This document shows, piece after piece, positions 34,515 to 43,480 of a DNA stretch of 64,000 nucleotides (the first letter of the stretch is position 1; each line of letters starts with the position of its first letter). Source of the DNA: Nocardia caishijiensis NBRC 108228 (GTDB lineage: Bacteria > Actinomycetota > Actinomycetes > Mycobacteriales > Mycobacteriaceae); contig NZ_BDBE01000025.1 of NCBI RefSeq assembly GCF_001612825.1, forward strand, positions 310,001 through 374,000, given 5' to 3'. The notes beneath the pieces are model-generated. The model did no database searches and was not told where the DNA came from. It was given only the letters and a program-made list of their open reading frames with translations. The position numbers were made by a program, and so were the translations under genes.

Positions 34515-35291
34515 GTGCACCACTCCGATGTCGACATCGCGATCCGCGCAACAGAACTCGCGTCACAGGTGATCCGGTCGTCGTTCCACGCACCTGTCAC
34601 CCGCTACGCCAAACAGGGCGACGACTTCGCCACCCAGACCGACCTGGCCGCCGAACGCGCCATCCTGGAGGTCCTCGCCTCGGCCCGCCCGCACGACCGG
34701 TTCGTCGCCGAGGAATCCGGCACCACCGGCGCGCCGGACAGCGACCGCACCTGGTTCGTCGACCCGCTGTGCGGCACGAGGAATTTCGCGGTCGGCACGC
34801 AACTCGTCGCGGTGAATGTCGCCTTGCGAGTCGGTGACACCGTCCGCGTCGCGGCTGTCGGGGCGCCGTTCACCGGCGAGGTGTTCTGGACCTCGGGTGA
34901 GGACGCGTTCCGCCGCCACGACGGTCACGACACCGTCCTGCGCCCGGACGCGGGCAGTCGCCTGATCGACGTCGACCTGGACAACCCGCTGCCCTGGTCG
35001 AGGCCCACCCAGTTGCTCGACCGCCTCGCCGCCGACTTCCACCCGCGCGTGCTGTCGACCTCGCTCGCCCTGGTCTGGGTCGCGGCGGGCAGGCGCGCCG
35101 CCTATGTCGCGGGCGGCGACCACCGCGACGACGTCCACTTCACCAGTGCGGTGGCCGTCTGCCGTGCGGCGGGCTGCGTTGTCACCGGAATCGCCGGTCA
35201 ACCATTGCATTCGGCGCCGCACGGACTCCTCGCCGCCGCCGATGCCGACACGCACGCCCGCCTGGTCGAGGCGGTCCTGGCGTTGCGTTGA
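34515..35291 (+). CDS. Inositol monophosphatase-like protein with altered metal site
   Basis: The 258-residue protein has the inositol-monophosphatase fold. FVAEESG at residues 63-69 supplies the first metal glutamate. WFVDPLCGTRNF at 80-91 matches the WxxDPxDGTxNF motif, but the second aspartate is Cys86. The late WDxAAG motif is replaced by DDVHFTSAVAVCRAAG. Loss of two metal ligands argues against normal Mg-dependent phosphatase activity. It might bind a phosphate ester without cleaving it or use an altered metal site. GTG 34515 is the likely start. Confidence 0.75.
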   Translation: MHHSDVDIAIRATELASQVIRSSFHAPVTRYAKQGDDFATQTDLAAERAILEVLASARPHDRFVAEESGTTGAPDSDRTWFVDPLCGTRNFAVGTQLVAVNVALRVGDTVRVAAVGAPFTGEVFWTSGEDAFRRHDGHDTVLRPDAGSRLIDVDLDNPLPWSRPTQLLDRLAADFHPRVLSTSLALVWVAAGRRAAYVAGGDHRDDVHFTSAVAVCRAAGCVVTGIAGQPLHSAPHGLLAAADADTHARLVEAVLALR

Positions 35292-35451
35292 GCAGCTGGT
35301 CACGGCGGGTTACCGGCCAGTCTCAGACTTTCCTCAATAACGCTGGGTAGCGTCCTGGCCGAGGCACCGTGGCCCGCGTCGTGTGGCGCCGGTACCGTGC
35401 CGTTGGCGCCCACTGGGCGAAAACCGTTGACCCGACGCAAAGGACGAGTGG

Positions 35452-35952
35452 ATGAAGCTTCGTAGGACCGGACGTGTCGCGATCGCAGGCCTGGCCGTGG
35501 TCGCCGCATTGGGAATGAGTGCGTGCAGTGACGACAAGGGCGACAAGCCCGCCGCCAAGTCCACGACCAGTGCTCCGGCCACGACCACGGCCGCTGCCGC
35601 GAACCTGCCTCCCGTGCCGACGGTGGAGGAGCTCAACGCCCAGCTCAACACCGCACTCGACCCCTCGGTGCCCAACGAGCAGAAGCTGGACTTCGTGCAG
35701 GGCGGCGAGGCCGACCCCGAGCTGCCCAACCGCCTGGCCGTCGCCGCCCGCGACGCCGGGGCACAGGTGCAGGTCACCGAGGTGACCTCCTTCGGTGACA
35801 GCGTGAACGCCAAGGCCAACTTCACCGTCAACGGCCAGACCAATGTGGTCGACGTGCCGTTCGTCGCCGAGGACGGCAAGTGGAAGGTCCAGAAGTCGTG
35901 GGCCTGCACCATGCTCACCAACCTGGGCCAGCAGTCGGTCGCCTGCGCCTGA
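35452..35952 (+). CDS. MTB12-like lipoprotein
   Basis: The 166-residue protein has a lipoprotein signal peptide with lipobox GMSAC (Cys near residue 25). A Thr/Ala/Pro linker follows, then a compact domain (about 50-166) containing PTVEELNAQLNTALDPSVP and WKVQKSWACTML. This pattern matches the low-molecular-weight antigen MTB12 family of mycobacteria. It is attached to the outer face of the cytoplasmic membrane. Function unknown. A strong terminator follows. Confidence 0.85.
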   Translation: MKLRRTGRVAIAGLAVVAALGMSACSDDKGDKPAAKSTTSAPATTTAAAANLPPVPTVEELNAQLNTALDPSVPNEQKLDFVQGGEADPELPNRLAVAARDAGAQVQVTEVTSFGDSVNAKANFTVNGQTNVVDVPFVAEDGKWKVQKSWACTMLTNLGQQSVACA

Positions 35953-35964
35953 CATCGCCCCGGT

Positions 35965-35996
35965 GAAGCCCCGGTCGCGTTCGCGGCCGGGGCTTC
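35965..35996 (+). terminator. Terminator after the MTB12-like gene
   Basis: GAAGCCCCGG and CCGGGGCTTC form a perfect 10-bp stem around a 12-nt loop, 12 bp behind the stop codon and between convergent genes. It can serve both directions. Confidence 0.75.
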
Positions 35997-36005
35997 CCCT
36001 GTTTC

Positions 36006-36620
36006 TCAGCCGGTGCGCAGGGCAGCGCGGTCCGGATGATCCCAGCGCACGGTCCAGGTGGCGGTCTCGGGATGTTCCGCGTCGTGGTCGCGCAGCGCGG
36101 GCAGAGTCCACTGCTGTTCGGGTGGGGTGCGGCGGCGGGCCGCCGGTTCGCTGAGCTCGAGCCGCACGGACAGGTCGACGTCGAGCCCGCGACCGAGCAG
36201 CATCGGCCCGGCCACGATCAGCACCAGATCGGCCGGAGCGGTTCGGATGCCCGCCCGCGCCGACCGGTCGTTGGCCTCGTCCCAGAGCGCGGGCAGCCAG
36301 CGCCCCTCGGTCCGCAGCGGAACGAGAACCTCCCGGTGTAGCGCGTCGTAGTCGAACCACGCTGTGCGATAAGACCATTCATCGGTTCGGCCGTACTCCA
36401 TCCGCAGCGAGGCGGGGCGGACGAAGGCGTGCAGCGACACCACCTCGGCCGACCGGCCCTGTCCCCGCAGCGCGTCGGCGACGAGCTGGGCGAGGGCGAC
36501 CGGTTCGGCGGCATCGGCGGCGTCGACGACAAGTACCCGGCGACCGGGCAGCTCGGACAGCCGCTCGGCGACCGAGCGAGCCAGGGTGGTGGGGGAGACG
36601 GGGATGAACGACGGCACCAC
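36006..36620 (-). CDS. Uridine-kinase-like protein with eroded P-loop
   Basis: The 204-residue protein follows the uridine/nucleoside-kinase-like layout: a first strand RRVLVVDAADAAEP, then VVSLHAFVRPASLRMEYG, YDALHREVLVPLR, a late VLIVAGPMLLGRGL strand, and a C-terminal RWDHPDRA. The GxxGxGK[ST] phosphate loop expected after the first strand is absent. It is probably not an active kinase in the usual way. It converges with the MTB12-like gene and diverges from tesB. Confidence 0.65.
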   Translation of the reverse strand: MVPSFIPVSPTTLARSVAERLSELPGRRVLVVDAADAAEPVALAQLVADALRGQGRSAEVVSLHAFVRPASLRMEYGRTDEWSYRTAWFDYDALHREVLVPLRTEGRWLPALWDEANDRSARAGIRTAPADLVLIVAGPMLLGRGLDVDLSVRLELSEPAARRRTPPEQQWTLPALRDHDAEHPETATWTVRWDHPDRAALRTG

Positions 36621-36697
36621 CCCATCTCAGCAAATTCCCGCCACTCGCCGCCGAGCCGGACATACCGCGCGGTTCGCCTAGCGATAATCTCGTCCGC

Positions 36698-37519
36698 ATG
36701 GCGACAATCGAAGAGGCGCTCGAGGTCGAGCGGCTGGAACGCGACATCTTCCGTGGGGCGGCCACGGAATCCCAGCTGACCCGCACCTTCGGCGGTCAGG
36801 TCGCCGGACGCGCGCTGGTCTCGGCGGTGCGCACGGTCGACCCCGCCTACCAGGTGCATTCGCTGCACGGCTACTTCCTGCGCCCGGGCAATCCGGAAGA
36901 ACCGACCATCTACCAGGTGGAACGCATCCGCGACGGGCGTTCGTTCTGCACCCGCCGGGTCACCGGTGTGCAGGACGGCGAGGCGATCTTCACCATGGCC
37001 GCCTCCTTCCACCGCGGCGACGTCGGCCCGGAGCACCAGGATGTGATGCCCGCCGTCGAGGGCCCGGAGAACCTGCCCGACGCCAAGACCACGCTGAGCC
37101 CGGAGCGCCTGTGGGCCATGCGCGAATGGGAGCACTGGGACATCCGCACGGTCCCGCAGGAGCAGGTCGCCCGCCGCGAAGGCACCGTGTCCCCGCAGCA
37201 GGTGTGGTTCCGGTACCGGCACCCGCTGCCCGACGACCCGATGTTCCACGTCTGCACCCTCGCCTACATGAGCGATATGACGCTGCTCGGCTCGTCGAAG
37301 GTGACCCACCCCGGCGTGCCGACCCAGGACGCGTCCCTCGACCACGCCATGTGGTTCCTGCGCCTCTTCCGCGCCGACGAATGGCTGCTCTACGACCAGT
37401 CCTCGCCGTCGGCGGGGTTCGGGCGCGCGCTGACCGGCGGCCGGATCTGGGACCGCGAGGGCAACCTGGTCGCCGCCGTCGTGCAGGAAGGCCTCATCCG
37501 CACGCCCCGGGAGGCGTGA
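36698..37519 (+). CDS. tesB: Acyl-CoA thioesterase II
   Basis: The 273-residue double-hotdog protein matches TesB. The N-terminal hotdog has [20 protein letters not shown] and [10 protein letters not shown]. The second has AYMSDMTLL and [10 protein letters not shown] with the catalytic Asp, and it ends in [14 protein letters not shown]. It hydrolyses acyl-CoAs to free acids. It stands before pdxT as in mycobacteria. Confidence 0.93.
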   Translation: MATIEEALEVERLERDIFRGAATESQLTRTFGGQVAGRALVSAVRTVDPAYQVHSLHGYFLRPGNPEEPTIYQVERIRDGRSFCTRRVTGVQDGEAIFTMAASFHRGDVGPEHQDVMPAVEGPENLPDAKTTLSPERLWAMREWEHWDIRTVPQEQVARREGTVSPQQVWFRYRHPLPDDPMFHVCTLAYMSDMTLLGSSKVTHPGVPTQDASLDHAMWFLRLFRADEWLLYDQSSPSAGFGRALTGGRIWDREGNLVAAVVQEGLIRTPREA

Positions 37520-37557
37520 GCGGGCCCACACGGGCCGGGCTCGTAAGCTCAGCGGCT

Positions 37558-38169
37558 GTGAACGCAACATCAACGCCGACGATCGGTGTCCTCGCGCTCC
37601 AGGGTGACGTGCGCGAACACGTTGCCGCGCTGCGCCACTGCGGGGCCGAACCGGTGCTGGTGCGGCGTGAGTCCGAGCTGGCCGCCGTCGACGCGCTGGT
37701 GCTGCCCGGTGGCGAGTCGACCGCCATCTCCAAGCTGCTGCAGGCCTTCGACCTGCTCGAGCCGTTGCGCGCCCGGTTGCGCGAGGGGCTGCCCGCGTTC
37801 GGGTCGTGCGCGGGCATGATCCTGCTCGCCTCCGAGGTGCTCGACACCCGGCCCGACGCGCAGCACCTGTCCGGCATCGATATGACCGTGCGCCGCAACG
37901 CGTTCGGCCGTCAGGTCGACTCCTTCGAGACCGACCTCGACTTCACCGGCCTGGACACGCCCGTGCGCGCGGTGTTCATCCGCGCGCCGTGGGTGGAACG
38001 GGTCGGCGACGGTGTCGAGGTGCTGGCGCGGGTCCCACACGGTCCGGCGCAGGGCCGGATCGTGGCCGCCAGGCAGGGCAATGTCGTGGCGACCTCGTTC
38101 CATCCCGAGGTCACCGGTGATCTTCGCGTGCACGAGCTGTTCGTCGACCTCGTGCGCAAGGCCGGGTGA
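37558..38169 (+). CDS. pdxT: Pyridoxal 5'-phosphate synthase glutaminase subunit PdxT
   Basis: The 203-residue class I glutaminase has the family's [10 protein letters not shown] start and the PGGEST oxyanion loop. The catalytic cysteine is in GSCAGMI near residue 81, and the His/Glu pair lies in SFHPEVTGD. It releases ammonia from glutamine for PdxS. The GTG 37558 start is 38 bp after tesB. Confidence 0.95.
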   Translation: MNATSTPTIGVLALQGDVREHVAALRHCGAEPVLVRRESELAAVDALVLPGGESTAISKLLQAFDLLEPLRARLREGLPAFGSCAGMILLASEVLDTRPDAQHLSGIDMTVRRNAFGRQVDSFETDLDFTGLDTPVRAVFIRAPWVERVGDGVEVLARVPHGPAQGRIVAARQGNVVATSFHPEVTGDLRVHELFVDLVRKAG

Positions 38170-38261
38170 ACCTCCGCGTCCACCGGCGTGGCGGGCACGA
38201 GTAGGCTGGTTCGAGCTTGTCCGCCCGGGCAGACGCGCAACCGACCTGAAGGAAGTAGGGC

Positions 38262-39017
38262 ATGAGCGGCCACTCCAAATGGGCCACCACCAAGCACAAG
38301 AAGGCGGGAATCGACGCCAAGCGCGGCAAACTCTTCGCCAAGCTGATCAAGAACATCGAGGTGGCGGCTCGCACGGGTGGTAGTGACCCGGGCGGCAACC
38401 CGACGCTGTACGACGCCATCCAGAAGGCCAAGAAGTCGTCGGTCCCCAACGACAACATCGAGCGCGCCCGCAAGCGCGGCGGCGGCGAGGAAGCCGGCGG
38501 CGCCGACTGGCAGACCATCATGTACGAGGGTTACGGGCCCAACGGTGTCGCCGTGCTGATCGAGTGCCTCACCGACAACCGCAACCGTGCCGCGGGCGAG
38601 GTCCGGGTCGCGATGACCCGCAACGGTGGCAACATGGCCGACCCCGGTTCGGTGGCCTACCTGTTCGCCCGCAAGGGCGTGGTGACCCTCGAGAAGAACG
38701 GCCTGTCCGAGGACGACGTGCTCGAAACGGTGCTCGACGCGGGCGCCGAAGAGGTCAACGACCACGGCGACGCCTTCGAGATCATCAGCGAGCCCGGCGA
38801 TCTGATCGCTGTGCGAACCGCGCTGCAGGACAAGGGCATCGACTACGACTCGGCCGAATCCGGTTTCCAGGCGTCGGTGTCGGTGGCGGTCGACGCCGAG
38901 GGCGCCCGCAAGGTGCTCAAGTTGATCGACGCGCTCGAAGACAGCGACGACGTGCAGAACGTGTACACCAACGTCGACATCTCCGACGAGGTCGCCGCCG
39001 AGCTCGACGACGAGTAG
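38262..39017 (+). CDS. yebC: YebC/PmpR family regulatory protein
   Basis: The 251-residue protein begins [20 protein letters not shown] and has the three-domain YebC/TACO1 layout with [10 protein letters not shown] and VYTNVDI at the end. Family members bind DNA or help ribosomes through proline-rich sequences. It precedes ruvC in many bacteria. ATG 38262 follows AAGGAAG. Confidence 0.93.
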   Translation: MSGHSKWATTKHKKAGIDAKRGKLFAKLIKNIEVAARTGGSDPGGNPTLYDAIQKAKKSSVPNDNIERARKRGGGEEAGGADWQTIMYEGYGPNGVAVLIECLTDNRNRAAGEVRVAMTRNGGNMADPGSVAYLFARKGVVTLEKNGLSEDDVLETVLDAGAEEVNDHGDAFEIISEPGDLIAVRTALQDKGIDYDSAESGFQASVSVAVDAEGARKVLKLIDALEDSDDVQNVYTNVDISDEVAAELDDE

Positions 39018-39033
39018 ATCGTAGGTTCAGGTT

Positions 39034-39063
39034 CCGCCCCGGCCGTGCGTTCGGCTGGGGCGG
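39034..39063. terminator. Terminator between yebC and the SRPBCC gene
   Basis: CCGCCCCGGCCG pairs with CGGCTGGGGCGG with one G-T wobble, loop TGCGTT. It lies between convergent genes and can end both transcripts. Confidence 0.75.
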
Positions 39064-39072
39064 TTCGTGTTC

Positions 39073-39564
39073 CTACTCCCGGTAGTGGTCGGCCAGCGCG
39101 GGGTAGTAGTCGGCGAAATCGGGTCGTTCGGTGTTGGTGCAGGCGGCGACGAACATGTCCGCGTAGTACTCCCAGCCCGGCCCGATCTGGGAGGTCTCGG
39201 CCAGCTGGTACTCCGAGGTGAGGTGGTGGACCAGGCGCACCTGGGTGGCGGTGCCGGTGTCGAGCAGGGTCACCTCCATGCGCCACAACCCGATCTGATC
39301 GGACGAGGACAGGGCCAGGCGCATCGGTGGGGTGCAGTCGTCGATGCGCATCTCGGTCCACGGCTGCCCGTCCTCGAACCGCAACTGCACCTGGATCATG
39401 TTCCCGGCGCCGGGTTCGCCCTCCCAGGTGCCGTACCAGCCTGCGGTGAGATCGGGGTCGGTCAACCGCCCCCACACTTCCTCGATCGGTAGCGCCAGCG
39501 ACCGGGTGATGACCAGGTCGCGACCTTCCTCGGTGGACACGATTTCGCCGGTCGGCATGGGCAT
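39073..39564 (-). CDS. SRPBCC family (AHSA1/START-like) protein
   Basis: The 163-residue protein has the helix-grip pattern of AHSA1-type SRPBCC proteins. ITRSLALPIEEVWGRLTDPDLTAGWYGTWEG lies near the start, and VRLVHHL... GWEYYADMF at the end. The fold binds hydrophobic ligands or acts as a co-chaperone-like domain. No partner gene is adjacent. ATG 39564 and ATG 39558 are both possible starts. Confidence 0.8.
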   Translation of the reverse strand: MPMPTGEIVSTEEGRDLVITRSLALPIEEVWGRLTDPDLTAGWYGTWEGEPGAGNMIQVQLRFEDGQPWTEMRIDDCTPPMRLALSSSDQIGLWRMEVTLLDTGTATQVRLVHHLTSEYQLAETSQIGPGWEYYADMFVAACTNTERPDFADYYPALADHYRE

Positions 39565-39916
39565 GACGCGGTTCTCCCTCGCTCGAACGCCTCGGACAAC
39601 AGCTCGACATCGACGGTACGCCGCCCGGAATCCGGTGGCGGGGATATCCGCGTGACCAGCACAATGTCGGTATGACACGGATCGAGGCGGTACGCGGGCG
39701 ACCCCTCGCCTCCTGCAATCGCGAATCCTTGTGAGTGGCAGACGAACTGGGCGCTCGCACGGTGGTGTCTCCGGCATCTCCTCCGGCATCTACGGCCGGC
39801 CGCGCGCACGCTGCCGTCGGGTCCTCGGGCCGGCGGTCGCCGTGTCGCTGGTCGGGTGGTGTGCCGCAATGCCTTAGACTTTCGAACAACTGTTCGTGTC
39901 TTCGAAGGGGCTGCCG
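39565..39916. other. Divergent region between the SRPBCC gene and ruvC
   Basis: These 352 bases contain no supported gene. The right end holds a -10-like TAGACT (39875-39880) and the LexA box of the ruv operon. A short tandem repeat of CTCCGGCATCT occurs near 39770-39792. Nothing else stands out. Confidence 0.5.
39882..39897. promoter_or_regulatory. LexA (SOS) box of the ruvCAB operon
   Basis: TCGAAC-AACT-GTTCGT differs at one base from the actinobacterial consensus TCGAAC-N4-GTTCGA. It lies directly behind a -10-like TAGACT and 20 bp before ruvC. This indicates repression by LexA and induction by DNA damage. It also argues against a GTG at 39896 as the ruvC start. Confidence 0.85.
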
Positions 39917-40486
39917 GTGCGGGTGATGGGCGTCGATCCCGGGCTCACTCGGTGCGGGCTCAGCATGGTCGACAGCGGTCCCGGTCGGAAGGTCGTCGCC
40001 CTCGACGTGGGCGTGGTGCGGACACCGCCGGAGAGCGAACTGGCCATGCGGTTGATGGCCGTGGCCGATGCGGCCGAGGAATGGATGGACACCCATCGGC
40101 CGGAGGCCGTGGCGATCGAGCGGGTGTTCGCGCAGCACAATGTGCGCACCGCGATGGGGACCGCGCAGGCGGGTGGGGTGATCGCGCTGGCTGCGGCGCG
40201 GCGGGGGATCCGGGTGGCGTTCCATACGCCCAGTGAGGTGAAAGCCGCTGTCACGGGCAATGGTTCGGCCGACAAGGCGCAGGTCACCGCCATGGTCACC
40301 AGAATCCTCGGGCTCCAGGTCGCACCGAAACCGGCCGATGCCGCCGATGCGCTCGCCCTGGCGATCTGTCATTGTTGGCGGGCGCCGCTGCTGGACCGGA
40401 TGGCGGCCGCGCAGGCGAAGGCCGACGAGGTACGTCGCCGCTACGAACAACGGCTCGCCGAACAACGGAAGGTGGTGCGCGGGTGA
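39917..40486 (+). CDS. ruvC: Holliday junction resolvase RuvC
   Basis: The 189-residue RuvC cleaves Holliday junctions. The acidic metal site is visible as [11 protein letters not shown] (first Asp), [10 protein letters not shown] (Glu), and the late DAADALALA pair. GTG 39917 is preferred, with GAAGGGG seven bases upstream. An alternative GTG at 39896 lies inside the LexA box. The stop overlaps ruvA (GTGA). Confidence 0.95.
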   Translation: MRVMGVDPGLTRCGLSMVDSGPGRKVVALDVGVVRTPPESELAMRLMAVADAAEEWMDTHRPEAVAIERVFAQHNVRTAMGTAQAGGVIALAAARRGIRVAFHTPSEVKAAVTGNGSADKAQVTAMVTRILGLQVAPKPADAADALALAICHCWRAPLLDRMAAAQAKADEVRRRYEQRLAEQRKVVRG

Positions 40487-41082
40487 TCGCGTCGGTACGC
40501 GGTGAGGTCCTCGAGATCGCGCTCGACCATGTGGTGATCGAGGCCGCGGGCGTCGGCTATCGACTCAATGTCACCCCGGCCACCCTGGCGGGACTCACCC
40601 GAGGCGAGGAAGCCCGCCTCTACACGGCGATGATCGTGCGCGAGGACTCGATGACCCTGTTCGGGTTCGCCGACACCGAGGCCCGCGACCTGTTCGGCCT
40701 GCTGCAGACCGTCTCCGGTGTCGGCCCCCGCCTGGCCATGGCCGTCCTGGCCGTGCTGGAACCCGAGGCGCTGCGCAAGGCCCTGGCGGAGAGCAATGTC
40801 GCCGCGCTCACCCGGGTGCCCGGCATCGGCAAACGCGGCGCCGAACGCATGGTCGTGGAACTGCGCGACAAGGTGAACCTGGTGCCCGTACCGGCAGGCC
40901 CACCCGGCGCCGAAACGCCGAGCACCCCGGTGCGCGAGCAGGTCGCCGAAGCGCTCGTCGGTCTCGGCTTCCCGGCCAAACAGGCCGAACAGGCCGTCGA
41001 CACCGTCCTGGCCGACCAGCCCGCCGCCACCACCTCTGTGGCCCTGCGCGCCGCCCTCGGCCTGCTCGGCAAGAACAGGTAA
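40483..41082 (+). CDS. ruvA: Holliday junction branch-migration protein RuvA
   Basis: The 199-residue protein shows the RuvA OB-fold start [28 protein letters not shown]. Two helix-hairpin-helix motifs follow ([17 protein letters not shown] and [19 protein letters not shown]), then a C-terminal domain that contacts RuvB ([17 protein letters not shown]). It binds the four-way junction. Its start overlaps ruvC and it ends three bases before ruvB. Confidence 0.96.
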   Translation: MIASVRGEVLEIALDHVVIEAAGVGYRLNVTPATLAGLTRGEEARLYTAMIVREDSMTLFGFADTEARDLFGLLQTVSGVGPRLAMAVLAVLEPEALRKALAESNVAALTRVPGIGKRGAERMVVELRDKVNLVPVPAGPPGAETPSTPVREQVAEALVGLGFPAKQAEQAVDTVLADQPAATTSVALRAALGLLGKNR

Positions 41083-41085
41083 CCC

Positions 41086-42171
41086 ATGGACGACGAGTAC
41101 GACACCGACGAATCCGCCCTCGCCGCACGCTATCTCAGCACCGACGGCGACACCGAGACCGGTCTGCGCCCCACCTCCCTCGACGACTTCATCGGTCAAC
41201 CGCGCGTGCGCGAACAGCTCGCCCTCGTCCTGCGCGGCGCGCGGCAACGCGGCGCCACCCCCGACCACGTGCTGCTGTCGGGTCCGCCCGGGCTCGGTAA
41301 GACCAGCATGGCGATGATCATCGCGGGCGAACTGGGTACCGCCCTGCGCATCACCTCCGGGCCCGCCCTCGAACGTGCGGGCGACCTGGCCGCCATGCTG
41401 TCGAACCTGGTCGAAGGCGATGTGCTGTTCATCGACGAGATCCACCGCATGGCCCGGCCCGCCGAGGAAATGCTGTACCTGGCCATGGAGGATTTCCGGG
41501 TCGACGTGGTGGTCGGCAAAGGCCCCGGCGCCACCTCCATCCCGCTCGACATCGCGCCGTTCACCCTGGTCGGGGCGACCACGCGGTCGGGCGCGCTCAC
41601 CGGCCCGCTGCGCGACCGGTTCGGTTTCACCGGCCACATGGACTTCTACGACCCCGACGAACTGCTGCGGATCCTGCTGCGCTCGGCCCGCATCCTCGGC
41701 GTCCACATCGAACACGACGCGGCCGCCGAGGTCGCGGGCCGCTCCCGGGGCACGCCACGCATCGCCAACCGGCTGCTGCGCCGGGTGCGTGACTTCGCCG
41801 AGGTCCGTGCCGACGGCGTCATCACCCGCGAGATCGCCCAGTCCGCGCTCGAGGTCTACGACGTCGACGTGCTCGGCCTCGACCGGCTCGACCGGGCCGT
41901 GCTCGGCGCGCTGGTGCGCGGTTTCGGCGGGGGACCGGTGGGAGTGTCGACGCTGGCGGTCGCCGTCGGCGAGGAGGCCGCCACCGTGGAAGAGGTGTGC
42001 GAACCGTTCCTGGTGCGCGCCGGACTCGTCGCCCGTACCCCCCGCGGGCGGGTCGCCACCGCCGCCGCCTGGGAGCACCTCGGCCTGGTCCCGCCACCGG
42101 ATCTGGTCTTCGGCGCCATCGAAGTGCGTGGCCGCGAACCACAACCGAGCCTCGACCTGTTCGACCGGTGA
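41086..42171 (+). CDS. ruvB: Holliday junction branch-migration ATPase RuvB
   Basis: The 361-residue AAA+ motor has Walker [13 protein letters not shown], Walker [10 protein letters not shown], sensor 1 [19 protein letters not shown] with the arginine finger, and the C-terminal winged helix ending QPSLDLFDR. It pumps DNA through the RuvA-bound junction. Short acidic N-terminal extension [11 protein letters not shown]. Confidence 0.97.
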   Translation: MDDEYDTDESALAARYLSTDGDTETGLRPTSLDDFIGQPRVREQLALVLRGARQRGATPDHVLLSGPPGLGKTSMAMIIAGELGTALRITSGPALERAGDLAAMLSNLVEGDVLFIDEIHRMARPAEEMLYLAMEDFRVDVVVGKGPGATSIPLDIAPFTLVGATTRSGALTGPLRDRFGFTGHMDFYDPDELLRILLRSARILGVHIEHDAAAEVAGRSRGTPRIANRLLRRVRDFAEVRADGVITREIAQSALEVYDVDVLGLDRLDRAVLGALVRGFGGGPVGVSTLAVAVGEEAATVEEVCEPFLVRAGLVARTPRGRVATAAAWEHLGLVPPPDLVFGAIEVRGREPQPSLDLFDR

Positions 42172-42222
42172 GGGCACCCACCGGACGGGCGCGTCGCCGA
42201 TCTGTCGTCTAAGGTCGGCCGA

Positions 42223-42735
42223 GTGGCAGTCCAAGCGGTGGTCCAACACGTTCCCGAACCGTTACGCTCCCTGCTGCTCAAGCACCGGGAGCTGCTGAAG
42301 TTCGCGATGGTCGGCGCCATCACCTGGTTCATCGACACCGGCGTGGTGTACGCGGTGAAACTCACCGTGCTCGGCGACAAGCCGCTCACCGCGCGTCTGC
42401 TCGGCGCGCTGATCGCGACCATCGCCTCCTACATCCTCAACCGCGAATGGTCCTTCCGCACCCGAGGCGGGCGGCAGCGCAGCCACGAGGCTGCCCTGTT
42501 CTTCACGGTCAGCGCCCTGGGCATCGTGGTCACCATGATCCCGCAGGCACTGTCGCTCTACGCGCTGAATCTGCGTGTGCCGCACGTGGATCCGATGGTG
42601 CAGATGGTCGCCAACTTCATCTCCGGCCAGATCCTCGGCGTGCTGCTGGCCATGGCGTTCCGCTTCTGGGCCTTCCGCCGCTACGTCTTCCCCGACGACC
42701 TCCGCGAAGCAGAGCTCCACAGCATTCAGGGTTGA
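42223..42735 (+). CDS. GtrA family membrane protein
   Basis: The 170-residue protein has four membrane helices. The GtrA signature KFAMVGAITWFIDTGVVYAV lies near residue 27, NREWSFRTRGG after helix 2, and FRFWAFRRYVFPD at the end. GtrA-like proteins assist polyprenyl-linked sugar transfer to the cell envelope, for example in arabinogalactan assembly. It starts at a GTG. Confidence 0.85.
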   Translation: MAVQAVVQHVPEPLRSLLLKHRELLKFAMVGAITWFIDTGVVYAVKLTVLGDKPLTARLLGALIATIASYILNREWSFRTRGGRQRSHEAALFFTVSALGIVVTMIPQALSLYALNLRVPHVDPMVQMVANFISGQILGVLLAMAFRFWAFRRYVFPDDLREAELHSIQG

Positions 42736-42764
42736 TTTGCGGCTGGCGCCGCGGGTTGTCGGGC

Positions 42765-43343
42765 CTAATGTGACCGTTCGAGGTTTTCCAGGGCGGCGAT
42801 GACCAGGTCGACGAACGCGTCGACCTCCTCGCGGGAGTAGCCGCGCGTGCCGAGGCGGCTGTCGGTGAAGCGGACACCGCGCACGTCGGCGGCGGTGAGG
42901 CTGCCCGGGCCGTTGTGGGCCAGGGTGGCCGCGACCAGGTCGAGGAAGGCGTCGACCTCCTCCTCGTGGTAACCGCGGCGGCCGACCGCCGACTGACTGA
43001 ACCGCATGCGGTGCACGTCGTCGGGGGTGAGCATCGCGGCGTGCTCGTCGCCGGTGCGCGGCGCCGGAACCGGGGAGCCGCCCTTCTGACGGTGTTCCAG
43101 CTCGGTCCGCACGCGGTCGAGGAAATCGTCGACCTGATCGGCCTGGTACCCGCGACCGCCGAAGCGGGGCGCGCCGAAGTGGACGTGGCGGACGTCGTCG
43201 GCGGTGAGGCCGCCGTGGCCGTGCAGGGTCGCCGACACCTTCTCCAGGAAAGCGTCGACCTCGTCGGCGTGGTAGCCACGATGGCCGAGGGTGGGCATGG
43301 CGAAGTGGGTGCGGCTCACATCGTCGGGCGTCACAGCGGTCAT
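42765..43343 (-). CDS. Protein of four tandem DivIVA-type repeats
   Basis: The 192-residue protein is almost entirely four copies of a DivIVA N-terminal-like unit at residues about 4-41, 45-83, 104-142 and 148-187. Each reads like LTADDVRxxxF...GxRGYxxxEVDAFLDxVxxxL, matching the membrane-binding lead segment of Wag31/DivIVA. There is no long coiled coil. A Pro-rich linker lies between units 2 and 3. DivIVA marks growing poles in actinobacteria; a beads-on-a-string version could bind curved membrane or DivIVA itself. It is transcribed alone, opposite to its neighbours. Confidence 0.85.
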   Translation of the reverse strand: MTAVTPDDVSRTHFAMPTLGHRGYHADEVDAFLEKVSATLHGHGGLTADDVRHVHFGAPRFGGRGYQADQVDDFLDRVRTELEHRQKGGSPVPAPRTGDEHAAMLTPDDVHRMRFSQSAVGRRGYHEEEVDAFLDLVAATLAHNGPGSLTAADVRGVRFTDSRLGTRGYSREEVDAFVDLVIAALENLERSH

Positions 43344-43435
43344 TGTGTCAGGATTGCCCTTCTATCCCAGAGGTTTTCGACGGCGGCGCATCGCGACTGT
43401 ACACCGGCGAAGCGGCCGGTCGCGGGCCACGAAAT

Positions 43436-43458
43436 TATGTGTCATGCTGTAACACATA
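43436..43458. promoter_or_regulatory. Candidate operator upstream of the monooxygenase
   Basis: TATGTGT-N9-ACACATA is a perfect 7-bp inverted repeat 23 bp before the GTG start of the monooxygenase, in a locally AT-rich patch. It is placed where a repressor would block transcription or initiation. Confidence 0.5.
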
Positions 43459-43480
43459 CATCGGTGTGTGGAGGTTCGAC

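Noticed and set aside
33307-34593. 428-codon minus-strand frame joining the Phd-like protein with upstream sequence
   Set aside because: The upstream part is the shadow of the TSUP gene; only the last part has protein-like features.
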